Shown: positions 32,632 to 42,728, counted from the first letter of the stretch. The stretch is 64,000 nucleotides of DNA from Euphorbia lathyris (GCF_963576675.1 NC_088910.1:101460807-101524806); one strand, 5' to 3'. The notes: generated by a model from the sequence alone, not told the origin. A program made the numbers and translations.

Positions 32632-32834
32632 ATTATTTTTTTTTTATAACTTCATACATTTGAACACTTTTTGTTGTATATATTACGTTTATAAATGTTT
32701 ATGTTTATTAATGTTTATTTTAATTTTTATGTTTTTAAATTTTTTTTGTTAAGTACATTTAACGGACTATTTACGGGTTTAACGGCCTATATACGGGATA
32801 CATAACACATTTTTTTTTTGCTCTCTCGATACAC

Positions 32835-33020
32835 GGGCGTGTGAAGATCACGCCTTCCCGTGTGGCCGGGCGTGATAGCCCTACGCCTCACCGAGTGGTC
32901 GGGCGTGATACTCATACGTCCGACCACTCGGTGAAGCGTAGGGCTATCACGCCCGGCCACACGAAAAGGCGTGATCTTCACACGCCCCACCATGTGGTGA
33001 GGCGTGATGTCTATACGCCC
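32835..33020. repeat. 33-bp array, 6 units, just after the PMD stop codon
   Basis: Six 21-nt modules start at 32835, 32868, 32901, 32934, 32967 and 33000, with exact 12-nt spacers, the same architecture as the intron 1 array (ends GGGCGT and ACGCCC or close). Modules 1 and 4 run opposite to the others. Bases 32859-32906 and 32916-32963 form a hairpin with 48-nt arms, only 2 mismatches, and a 9-nt loop. The spacers contain CACCGAGTGGTC and its inverse. It lies 200 bp after the stop codon and 115 bp inside the right end of the element, so it may be in the 3' UTR or be a subterminal binding array. Confidence 0.92.
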
Positions 33021-33143
33021 TTGCATCGAGAGAGGAAAAAAAAAGTGATTTTTCCACCCCAAAACCTATAAAAGGGTAATTTCGTCCTTTCACGAGGCTA
33101 GAGGTGGGAAAATGGGGCTGGGTTTAACAACACCCTAAGAATT

Positions 33144-33480
33144 TGAGGGTTTGAGAAGTTAAGACACCAATTGACAAGATCATGGCCATGGCCAGCTACA
33201 TTCAATTGTGACCAATGATAGACAACTATATAATATAGTCACCGACTCAATTCTTCCAATTGTGACCAGCGCTGAAGAACGGGCAGTATCGGCTACCGAA
33301 ATCCATACCATGTCTTAGTTAGCATAAGTAATTATCAATTTAATAATCTAATATACCAAATTTTATTTATTCGTTTCAAATACTAAAATCTCAACAAAAA
33401 GAACATAAGTTAATAATAAAATCTCAAATTAGTATTACGATCTAGAATTTAAGATTTCATATAAAACTCATAAACACTAT
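33144..33480. other. Unassigned flank of the PMD element
   Basis: No gene is recognised. The phrase CAATTGTGACCA occurs twice (33205-33216 and 33257-33268). Confidence 0.35.
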
Positions 33481-34450
33481 ACATAATTATAGGGATAAAT
33501 GGAGTAAACGGGTTTTGGCTCATTTACTGATCCATTTATGGTCTGTTCGTAACCTAATCTGATTAGGATTAGAGTTAGGATGATGTTTAACCTAGCTATA
33601 AATAAATAGCTAGAGAGGCTACAACTCTAACACAACATAATAAAAAAAAGACTCTCTCTTTCTCTCTCTCCTATGCATCCCTCTCTCCTCTTTATCTTTG
33701 AGTTTCTTTCTTAGTTCGTGAATCAAGTGTGGTAACCTCCTAGACCGGTGATACAGAGCCAAGATTAATTACTTCCGATGCTATTCAACGGATCTGCACT
33801 ACAAAAGGTAAGTCTAAATCTGTTGATTTACTTATTAATTAGATCCAGGTTCATTACCCATCATTTAGAGGTTAGAGAAATTCATTAGTCTTATCCATTA
33901 TGTCCTTCATTGGTATCAGAGCCCTTTAACTCTGTGTTCCATCAGTTAGGAACCCTTTTATGCATGATTTATGATTCTATTAATTTATTTGATTGAATAA
34001 ATGCATGCTTGATTGAGTCAAGCTTCAAATATGTGTTTTTAATGTGTCTCAAGATGCTTTTGGTCTGCCGAAATCGCCTCGGGGGCTGTTGGAATTTTCT
34101 GGTGATTTTACAGGCTTGCTCGGAATATTATTTAAGACTTTTCTGTAATTTTTAATTTATTTTTGGATGCACAAAATAATTGATATTGAATTAATTAGGT
34201 TTCTGTAATTGTTTTTACTGTGCAAAAACTATTTAAAAATACCCAGAAAATTAGATAAATTAAAATTAAATTACAGAAAAATAAAATCTTTTGAAAAATT
34301 AAATTTATTGAGACCCGTCTCTAAATAAAAGTATTTTTAATAAAAGACTATAATACGTTTTCTAATTTTTTAGATATTCAAAACATATTTTTAATATATT
34401 TGGATTAAATGTGTAATTAAAAATAATTATGATAAATATTTTCTAATTAA
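33481..34450 (+). mobile_element. 5' remnant of a Copia-type LTR retrotransposon
   Basis: The sequence TGGTATCAGAGC at 33911-33922 is the classic primer-binding site complementary to the 3' end of initiator tRNA-Met. Just before it an LTR-like end (..TCCTTCA, 33909) is visible. Upstream are a TATA-like CTATAAATAAATAG (about 33597) and a CTCTCT-rich segment, as in an LTR promoter and leader. After the primer site an AT-rich untranslated leader runs to about 34450 with no gag or pol, so the rest of the element has been lost. The 5' end of the LTR was not found. Confidence 0.65.
33911..33922 (+). promoter_or_regulatory. Retrotransposon primer-binding site (initiator tRNA-Met)
   Basis: TGGTATCAGAGC is complementary to the 3' end of plant initiator tRNA-Met and is the standard primer-binding site of Copia elements. 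It lies one base after a CA-ending LTR. Confidence 0.8.
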
Positions 34451-34461
34451 TTAATGATAGA

Positions 34462-34894
34462 TAGACCTGACCATGGATCGGGCTGCGCCGGACCTATCGA
34501 GTTTTTAGGTAAAAATGTTCAGTCCAAACCCAACCCAATCTGCTATTAAGTTAGGCGGGCTCGTGTTGGGCTGGGCTTGAGCTTAAAAATAAAATCTCAA
34601 ACCCAACCCATATAAACCCACCTATATATATATATTTTTTTTTTAATTATAAGAAATAAAATATTTAAAAATAGATATTTAATATATAAATATATAAATT
34701 TATTAATTAGTATTAATAGGCGGGTCGGACAGGGCTGACTTGTGCTATTTTTATTAATCCCAAGCCCGTCCAAAAAATAAGCAGACTTTAATGGGCCTGG
34801 ACCGGACTGGCCTAAGTTCAATTTTCATTGTCCAAACCCGGCCCAAAGGGCACAGGCCTAGACGGACTGGTACCCGGACCCATGGACAGGTCTA
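34462..34894. mobile_element. hAT-like MITE (TAGACCTG ends)
   Basis: The left end reads TAGACCTGACCATGGATCGG and the inverted right end reads TAGACCTGTCCATGGGTCCG. The interior repeats CCCAACCCA and CGGGC motifs. The TAG start is typical of hAT termini. An 8-bp duplication is not clear, although TGATAGATA occurs on both sides, offset on the right. It is non-coding. Confidence 0.6.
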
Positions 34895-36039
34895 ATAGTA
34901 TTGATAGATAATCAAAATACTATTTTTAAAAAATTTATACGTCATCTGTTGCGTATAACTGTATGACTGTAGTCAGTTTTCAAATATTGCGTAACCAATA
35001 TAATCATACAAGCACGTAATCTGGAAAATTGTTTTTTGACATGAGTCATATGTTCCTCAAAGAAATGGATTGAAGTTGGTTTTTGATACTGAAAGATTTA
35101 GTTCATGATCTAATTTTTCTCTTTTCTTTTGTGTCTTGCCAGCGGCACTGTGAGGACTCCAATCCTTGCTCGTTTTCCCCACCAACATGCAATACTAAAT
35201 CGAACGGAGTGGAACATTAGGAGGTGTCGCTTAAGTAAACAGATCATCTGGAATGACATTGAGGCAATCACGCGTCATTTGGAGTCGTTGTATATTCAGA
35301 TGCAAGAGTGCATTTAGGCAGATGGTTTACATAGAGGGTATGATGAGTATACCCTAATCTGGCGACTCCGCGACTCATTGTAACATAAGAAGTTTAAGAG
35401 TATTTTAGATGCAACATGCAATATTCATGAGAACAACTACAGAAAGACTGTACGGTTGTTCATGAGCCGCTAGGAAAATGGAGTATTCAAATTTCTCGAA
35501 ACAGTTTGACTATAACTCTGCGATCGAGAAAGATAATTTCTATTCATGTATATGCCAGCACCTTGACGAGGAACATAGGAACATGACACACGTCATGAGA
35601 CATGTTCCAGTTAGAAAGTAGAACAAGAGTCTCCAAAAATGCTCTTATACCTTATATATGTATTGGTAAAAGACCATTTTATCCTTATAAAGGAAGGTTT
35701 TGAACTCTATTAAGAGAATGGGCTTTTAGTGAATTGGACCACTCTAATAGACTTGTTAATATCTTTTTCATTGTATCCCAATCCAAATCATTATTAATTA
35801 ATTAAAAAGGATAAAGTATGAGTAGGATGCCGCCACATAAAAGGTAAACTGACTATCCCTCATTCTTGTTTTTCCTATACTATACTAGATAACAAATAAT
35901 AGAGAAGAACATATATTATTATTTAGGATCAATCCAAATATTATTTAATTTAGTTTCGTAAGTTCCTTATTATAATTTAATTCATATATTTCGCCATTAT
36001 TTAACCTAAAATTCCTAAGTATGTTGTTTTCTTTGAATG
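34895..36039. other. Unassigned stretch
   Basis: The 62-codon frame at 35129-35317 (RTEWNIRRCRLSKQIIWNDI) has protein-like composition but no family that I know. Otherwise AT-rich. Confidence 0.3.
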
Positions 36040-36150
36040 TTTCACATGAACCCTAATGATTACGGGTGAATTTGATCATTCACTGTTCGATATAGACTGA
36101 TTAAAATTTTAAGATGAAAATTCAAAGCATCATAGGGTCCATGTGAAAAA
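36040..36150. mobile_element. Small MITE (TTTCACATG family), copy 3
   Basis: The left end reads GTTTCACATGAACCCTAATG and the inverted right end reads TTTTTCACATGGACCCTATG. The inner GAATTTGATCATTCACTGTT phrase matches copies 1 and 2. It is shorter (about 110 bp), which suggests an internal deletion. Confidence 0.5.
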
Positions 36151-36680
36151 TACTGATGTTGTTAATTACTATGAATAGTTTAAAAATAATTAACGATGGT
36201 ACAAAAATAAAATTAGAAATGAATGCATTTAGGATTTTAATGTAATTAAAATTCACCTATATAAGTCTCAATCAAAAATAGACATTTAATATAGAAGATG
36301 AGGAAAATCATAGATAAAGAAATAGATACACAAGATTTGATATGATAAAAGGAAGTGATGGTACCAATTATGACAAAAAACAATAAAGGAAGAATGATGG
36401 GCATGTCACATTCCTTCACCTCCCCACATGCTACCACCAAATTTGATGTGGCACCACCACCCCTACATATTATATTTTTCACTTCATCAATTTTTTAAAT
36501 CTCTATTTTTGTTTAATAAATTTTTTTCTTAAAAATTTCAGGCATTAAACTTTCAACTAATTACAAAAAGTATTATTGAAATGGAAGGGCAAAAATATCC
36601 AACCTAACTATTACTTTTGTGAAAAAATATATATACATAAAATTATTGATATCATGTAAGGCTAAATATTGTGAAATAAA
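36151..36680. other. Unassigned AT-rich stretch
   Basis: No gene, RNA gene or bounded repeat is seen. Confidence 0.35.
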
Positions 36681-37140
36681 TGTCAGGGAAATTTGTTATG
36701 TCTTCGACATTAGGGCAATTATCTAGTGATGAGGAATATGACTAAGCTCGTGAAATCCATATGTGGCCATTTAATCTTTTCCCAAAGATTGAAGCGACGA
36801 ATCATAGTAAAGACTCAATGTTCTATTCTCTATAAAAGGGAACACAATATTAATAAAAAGGATCTTTTTTTAGATTCTGCATATTTATATATATGCCTAC
36901 TTTTTGTCAGAACATTAACTTCATCGTTGAAGTATCCACAAGGACTGATCCTGGTGCAGAAGGAATACTATTAAGCACAACTATTCTGGAGATCTTACTT
37001 TTTTAATTATTTGGTTTAATAAACGTGGAGTGACAAACAATTCCAATTATCTTTTCATTAAGCCCTCTTCAATAAACTTATCTTAAGAGTGTGGCGGTCA
37101 GAACCCTGCGGGGTGGCAGAACCTTGGAAGCCTTCTGACA
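36681..37140 (+). mobile_element. Likely LTR (460 bp)
   Basis: It begins TGTCAGGG and ends CCTTCTGACA, giving a 6-bp TGTCAG/CTGACA inverted terminus as in LTRs. A TATA-like box in CTATAAAAGGGAACAC (about 36829) is followed by AATAAAAAG, fitting a U3-R order on the plus strand. The flanks (ATAAA, AATCG) do not form a duplication, and no primer-binding site follows, so it is a solo or truncated LTR. The open frame at 36726-36974 lies within it and is not a gene. Confidence 0.5.
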
Positions 37141-37492
37141 AATCGAAGCACCCCATCACCTTGATCCGACGATAAAAAACAGCAGTACATCCACCACTAC
37201 TTCTTTTCAAAGCCCTTGCTCAAAATTATAGAAATTACGTAAGGAATCCCTTAAGCTCAAAGCATTTACACAGCGACTAAATGGTTCTCTCGCAAATTGT
37301 TTAGGTCGAACATAAAATCACATCAACTGAATACATAAAATCACATCAACTGAATAGAAACATATCCTGCAAATAATAAACAACACAAGGCTTACATCCG
37401 AACTACACTATTACAAAAAGGGCATCATTAACACATCCAAGACTCACTTGCCTCTGACAAACCGATCGGGATTGGGATCACGTCATAATCCA

Positions 37493-39119
37493 TCAAAAGC
37501 TGATACATATCCTTCCAATATTTGCACTCATCCATATTTCAACCATTCTGACTATGATAAAAGAAATGCTCTCCTCATGAGTCATATGGTGGTTCCTATC
37601 ATGAGGGACGTTACCAATCAATCCATGGTGATAAAACTCTCCAAAAATAATGCTCCAAGGCCTGGGCAGATCCACGAACATGAGACGATTAGGGTTGGTA
37701 GGATAAGCATAACGATCTTTCCTACGACTAGTCAACATAAAACTAGACATAATTTTCTCCACCAGGTGGTCCTTATCTCGTAAGAGTTTCTTCACCCATA
37801 TAGGGTGCGTTTGAGTCAATCCACATTCTCTTTCAATCGGTGCCCTAACACATTGTTGAATCACTCTACAAGACCCCGATACCTTCTAAGTGGTTGACTA
37901 GTGGCTGGCAACCACCACACAGAAATCATTCCATGAGCCTTTGTTAGCTACTAGCCTCAAAAGAACCCTGACCACTTGATTTTTGGGTCCACCGGGCAAA
38001 ATGGTCCCATAACTAGCTCTACCACCAATAATCCCTACAGCCTCTCACTATAGAGTCCCTACAAGCTGATACATATAAGGTGAGGCATTTCCAAAATTGT
38101 TTTTTGCATCAAAGCAACTTTTGTTGCCTCAATCACATCTTGAAGTGACATCGTTACTCTCAAGTAAACCATAAAAGACAAACGCAAAAGTAAGATTTTC
38201 GAAATGAAGCTTTGCGTAAGCACATTCCTTAGAAAAAACAACTTCCCATATTTATACTCCCAGAGGAGATCTTAGCAGGATAAGTCTCATCACAAGATAT
38301 AACGAATCTTCAAACACGGCAAGGTCTTCCATGCAAACATCATTTTTAGGGAAAAATAACAAAGATTCAAAATCTAATTCATATCACATCATTGATAATA
38401 AAGGAAATTACAACATCCAGAAAAAGACTTCCCCACATAAACAAATACACACAAAAAGTCACTCTCCGACGTGTTAACTCAATGGTAAAAAATAGTTAGT
38501 TATAAAACCAGGCCTCATCACAAGAGCACTATTCCTCATAAAAATTTACAAAGTTACATTTGTTAGCTTAAGGCACAGCTTTGGAAAAGCCAATGAAGCT
38601 CTCACCGATGCCTTTTCATAAATATCTAGACCAGACACTAAGCTCTTCAAAATCATAAATCTAGCCTCATGTGATGCCTTCAAAACTAGGGCCCGATCAC
38701 CTTGCAATAACTTCATTTCACGTTCCTTTGAATGTTTTTAGATTAGCAGTCTCCTTTATGGTAGCAACTTGCCCATGACGTAGCTTTTCCCATACAGTTT
38801 CTATGGCATTGGCACGTTTTCACGCATCAGATAGAGCTTGCTCTAGCGTTCTCTTATCCACTATCATTCCGCAGCATGATAAGTTGTTTCTCCATTTCCA
38901 ACTTTCCCTCTTTTTCAGCAGAAAGCTAGAGCATGGCTGCTTGAAGCTCCTTTCATTCTCACTTAACTTCAGATTATTACACTTGGCCCTATTCTCCAAA
39001 TCTTCCATCTTTCGCTTAACATCAGCAAGATCCGCCAGCACCAATGTCTCCAAAGTTTTTCGTAAGTCATTCTCAGTCGACTGCTTATCCGCTAATTCAC
39101 ACAGCACATCAACTTCCAT
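37493..39119 (-). pseudogene. Degenerate minus-strand coding remnants, possibly of a retroelement
   Basis: Two minus-strand frames are protein-like. The one at 39119-38820 (99 codons) looks like a coiled coil (ADKQSTENDLRKTLETLVLA, then DVKRKMEDLENRAK). The one at 37864-37493 (123 codons) has RPWSIIFGEFYHHGLIG and HMTHEESISFIIVRMVEIWM, reminiscent of the uncharacterised 'putative plant transposon protein' domain seen next to retroelements. Between them the frame is broken by several stops (for example the piece at 38241-38059). I cannot assign a family firmly. It is not an intact gene. Confidence 0.35.
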
Positions 39120-39130
39120 CTCTTTTGTCG

Positions 39131-39640
39131 GCTAAAATGGCTCGTATATGCTTCAAATCCTCCGCCTCATAATGATACTTTATGTATGATCCATGGCTTT
39201 CCACCAAGCCCTAGATAAATTTCCATACTTAGATAAAAAAACTAGAATAGATATGCCACATCAAAAGATCAAAAAATCGTACCACTCTAGAAGAAGATGT
39301 TTCCCACTTCAAATAGCTAGTAATTGACGCACCCTCTCTTCTTTTCATCTCCCATGAACATCAGCCAAAATAGCCATCTACCGTGTAAGTAGAGAGTTAG
39401 TCATGTCCTCATCAACGCATATTCACACCACAAATTGGAGAAAAGACAAGCTTATCCTCTATATCCGTCATGAACTCATCCTGTGAAGGGCCAATACTTA
39501 TAGACAGACTGCCCATACCAGACCCCACCACTACCTCCTATGCACCTTGGCTTCCGGGAGCCTTCGATCCCAACATACGATGACATTTTACTATAAGTAT
39601 TGAACTCATCCTATGGAGGGAGATTTACAAAATAATAAGC
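39131..39640. other. Unassigned stretch
   Basis: Perhaps more of the degenerate coding remnant read on the minus strand; no frame longer than 60 codons and no recognisable domain. Confidence 0.3.
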
Positions 39641-39734
39641 ATATATATATAGAGGAGATGGATCAGGGGAAAACACCTCCCTATGTGAGAACATTTTTTA
39701 TATGAGAACACTTTGAAAAAAACGTAGAACATAT

Positions 39735-40350
39735 ATAAGATTATTTAGAACACATGTTATAGAATATAGAACATATATTCCAGTATATGTTCTAAAACTA
39801 ATATCTTGTGTTCTAAAACTAATTATTGAGAACATTTTACTTAACATTTTAGAACGCATGCTATAAAATATAGAACATATACTCCAGCATATGTTCTAAA
39901 ACTAATGCGTTATGTTTTACAACTAATATCTTATGTTCTAAACTAATAATTTAGAACATTTTACTTAACATTTTAAAACTCATGCTATAAAACATAGAAC
40001 ATATATTTTTTTTAAAAGTTTGCGCAATGCGCTTACATTAAAGAAGAAAGAAAAATCCCCACCAGACCCGGATGTGATTCGAACTCATAACCTCCCAAGG
40101 CATAGGTAAGCTCTCAACCACTGGACTAAGAGCTTCACCACTATAAAATATAGAACATATACTCCAACATATGTTCTAAAACTAATGCCTTATGTTCTAC
40201 AACTAATCTCTTATGTTCTAAACTAATAATTTAGAATATTTTACTTAACATTATTAGAATATATGCTATAAAATATAAAACATATACTCCAACATATGTT
40301 CTAAAACTAATGTCTTATGTTCTAAAAGCATACTGACCGGAAGTGTGAGA
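39735..40350. repeat. Tandem repeat, 124-bp unit, interrupted by a SINE
   Basis: The phrase GAACATTTTACTTAACATTT starts at 39830 and 39954, and as GAATATTTTACTTAACATTA at 40234. The first gap is 124 bp. The second is 280 bp, which becomes exactly 124 after removing the SINE and one 21-bp duplication (156 bp). Each unit also has GAACATATACTCCA..ATATGTTCTAAAACTAAT. Confidence 0.85.
40006..40140 (-). mobile_element. tRNA-derived SINE with 21-bp target duplication
   Basis: On the minus strand it starts TGGTGAAGCTCTTAGTCCAG, contains an A-box-like TAGTCCAGTGGTTGAGAG and a B-box-like GAGTTCGAATCAC, and ends in an A-rich tail (40006-40013). Direct repeats of 21 bp with one mismatch lie at 39985-40005 and 40141-40161. 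Removal of 156 bp restores the 124-bp spacing of the surrounding tandem repeat. Two diverged relatives lie at 43145-43256 and 60605-60687. It is a retroposon copy, not a tRNA gene. Confidence 0.88.
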
Positions 40351-40493
40351 TTGATCGGAGACGAATGAAAGACTGAAGATGTTGAATTGCGATGATGAAT
40401 AACTGAAGGCACAAGAGTCACACTGGTAAGCGATGATTGTGTTTTAAAAATAATAAAATATTTACAATAATACCATTATATGTATTTACAATA

Positions 40494-42562
40494 TGTTGGG
40501 GTTTAGTGTCCTATAGACAATTGTTCTAGGATACAAACTTAATGTAAATGAATTGTTCTTTATATCATTTGTTTAATGAGATATATGTTTTATAACTATA
40601 TAAAGGCAATCCCTTTTAAGCACTAAATAAAGTCTAATAAAAGGAAATCCGTAAGTTTATTTAAAGTGATTATAAAGTGTTCATACAAGCATGAAGTGAG
40701 ACAAAACTTTATAGTAAACTGATAAAATTAAAACCACCCCAAGTCAAGTGATATGTTTGGGATTGACATATCACTGTTGAGACTTGTATGTAACAATGTC
40801 TTCTGTCCGACAGAAAGCTGATCTCACAAGCTTCATATATGCAGATATCTGGACAGTTACATAGATCCGATGAAACGTTGTTCATTAGGATTGGGGATCC
40901 GATTTGAGATAACAGGATGGGTAGATTCATCCTTGTCACCTGTTCATCTCATTGGTATTAATAGGTATAACTAATCCTCAGACTCAAAGGAATATTAATT
41001 GGTATTCTGGATTACGGAATGTGATGCTTTGACTCTGGTGTAACACGATCCTTAACAGAGATGACTCTGGGGTGTGAACAGTAGACGTTGGGTATCACAG
41101 GAAGTAATTGCGGAGTCGTTATATATTGGATTGAGCATTTATCACTCCCGATAAATGGGAGATACATCAATGGATCGCTTGTGGAAGACTCGACTATAAA
41201 TCCTTGCAAGGTGATAGCTTAAGAGTAAGAAATACAGATTTCACTTAACCTATCTTTTTGAGTTGACTCGGTCTGTACAAGTAAAACGAACGTCTCGTTA
41301 TATGTGACTTGACATCACCCATAGTCATAAGATTCAGTTCAAGGATGTAGTTGATAAAGGATCGAATTATACTGTAACTAATACGGAAAGGTTAACGACA
41401 GAATCTTATAGCTCTGAGGGAATGATTACGGACTTGCTAATCACATACTCTGTACATCATTCCGTTATGCAAAGATTAAATATAATTCTTTAAAAATTAA
41501 TTTAATAACGTTGCATACGGCTAGAAGCAATAAGAACCTAATGGATCACACATAAGACTTGGAACCTAAAAGAGAGATAGATGTTAATTAATTGATAGAA
41601 GCCCAATTGAGCCCAATAAGGCCCATGGACATAAGGGGGTCGAAATTCATGTAGTGATATACATGAATAATTAATTTGATTTTGTTAATCCTAATTAGAT
41701 TAGGAATATGAATTAAATTAATTAAGAGATAATTAAGTTAGGAGTTTTAATTAGATTAATATACTCCTATTATTATCCAATAAGGTTATTATTATTATCC
41801 TTAATATATTAGATATATAGTGAGATAATAATTAGAAATTCTATTCCGAATGGAATTCCTATTCAGTAACCTAATTCTATCTAACTAGGGATTAGATACA
41901 AGAGATTATAAATATTCCCTTGAGATTTTCGAAATCCAAGCAAGCCATACCCTACTTGTGATTTTCGAAATTCACCTAGTCCAAGAGAGAGAAAATTCAA
42001 CACCCCTAGTTCGAGGACGAGATTTCTCTACGGCTTCGTTTGATCAATTGATTTTCATCTATTTCTTTTATCCTTGATCTTGTGTTGATTAGTTAGAGGC
42101 AATCTACTTTGGTTGCTATTCAACGGTTGATACTAAATTAATCTTTCCGTGTTTTATTTCGTGATTGGGAACTCGGAGAAGAAAACCAAACAAAAAGGAG
42201 AAATTCGTTTTACTACTCCTACATCAGGTCAGTTCACGATTTCGCGGATTCCCGGAGATTGAACCGTCGGATCGTCACGATTTTTGGACAGGAGCTGCTA
42301 GACATATTCTTCCACGTTTCCACCGAAGGGATTGTTGTTCGGAGGTCTGGAAGGTCTGTTTCGGATAGGGGCAGATTGGTAGACAGTTTCTATCTCTTTT
42401 GAAGTTGTGGGCACTTCGTTTGCAACGGTAGATAGAACTTCTAAAAGGTATTTCTTCTTATCATTCTTTATATGAAATAACGGTTAACGGATCTTGTGGT
42501 TAAATGGAAATAGGTTAAATTTTTTATATTTCCGCTGCTATACCTTAGCCTAATTTCCAACA
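40494..42562 (+). mobile_element. Solo long LTR of a Copia retrotransposon
   Basis: It begins TGTTGGGGTTTAGTGTCCTA and ends GCCTAATTTCCAACA, a 6-bp inverted terminus. Length is 2069 bp. A TATA-like GATTATAAATATTCC lies near 41902. It resembles the 1.68-kb LTR at 12964-14644 at both ends. Left flank CAATA is followed on the right by ATAAT; read with the last CA of the LTR this gives CAATA, so the 5-bp duplication may be merged with the LTR end after loss of two bases. No internal coding region is present. The open frames here are by-products. Confidence 0.78.
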
Positions 42563-42696
42563 ATAATATCATTATATGTATTTACAATAAAGCCATCAAT
42601 GAGTGTTCTCACCTAAGAACCATTCTCACATAAGGAAAATGTTCTCACTTGAACCCTCCCCTATATATATATAATGTTCTCACTTGAACCCTCCCC

Positions 42697-42719
<23 letters not shown>

Positions 42720-42728
<9 letters not shown>

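Larger units (their letters stand above)
28948..33135 (+). mobile_element. Complete TIR element carrying an intact plant mobile domain gene
   Basis: The ends are inverted repeats of about 65 bp. The left starts GTGGGTTACTAAACCTAGCC and the right, inverted, starts GGGTGTTGTTAAACCCAGCC. Both continue through CCCACCTCTAGCC and GACGAAAT/GACCGAAAT to TACCCTTT. A perfect 8-bp direct repeat, taagaatt, flanks the element (28940-28947 and 33136-33143); a ninth base differs (g/t). The element is 4188 bp. It contains one gene (29096-32631), two 33-bp-period arrays that bracket it, and an intronic AT array. There is no transposase. The 8-9 bp duplication and long TIR fit a Mutator-like or hAT-like mechanism; PMD genes are known to occur in Mutator-like and Gypsy elements. 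Confidence 0.8.
39641..42675. mobile_element. Non-autonomous element with inverted ends, carrying a SINE and a solo LTR
   Basis: The left end reads TATATATATAGAGGAGATGG and then TATGTGAGAACATTTT. The right end, inverted, reads TATATATATAGGGGAGGGTT and then AAGTGAGAACATTTTCC and TATGTGAGAA. The right terminal 34 bp are duplicated in tandem (42640-42710). The interior begins with a 124-bp tandem repeat (39830-40350). A SINE (40006-40140) and a 2.07-kb LTR (40494-42562) have inserted in it. It encodes nothing. The superfamily is unknown to me. Confidence 0.55.

Noticed and set aside
29220..33020. Regular palindromic repeats with spacers as a CRISPR array
   Set aside because: The 21-nt repeat plus 12-nt spacer looks CRISPR-like in layout, but the window is plant nuclear DNA, spacers are too short, some spacers are reverse complements of each other, repeats occur in both orientations and there are no cas genes.
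33481..34450. Complete Copia retrotransposon
   Set aside because: Primer-binding site and leader are present, but no gag, protease, integrase or reverse transcriptase follows and no second LTR was found.
40006..40140. tRNA gene on the minus strand
   Set aside because: A-box and B-box-like motifs are present, but there is no acceptor-stem pairing, it has an A-rich tail and a 21-bp duplication, and it has related copies, so it is a SINE.
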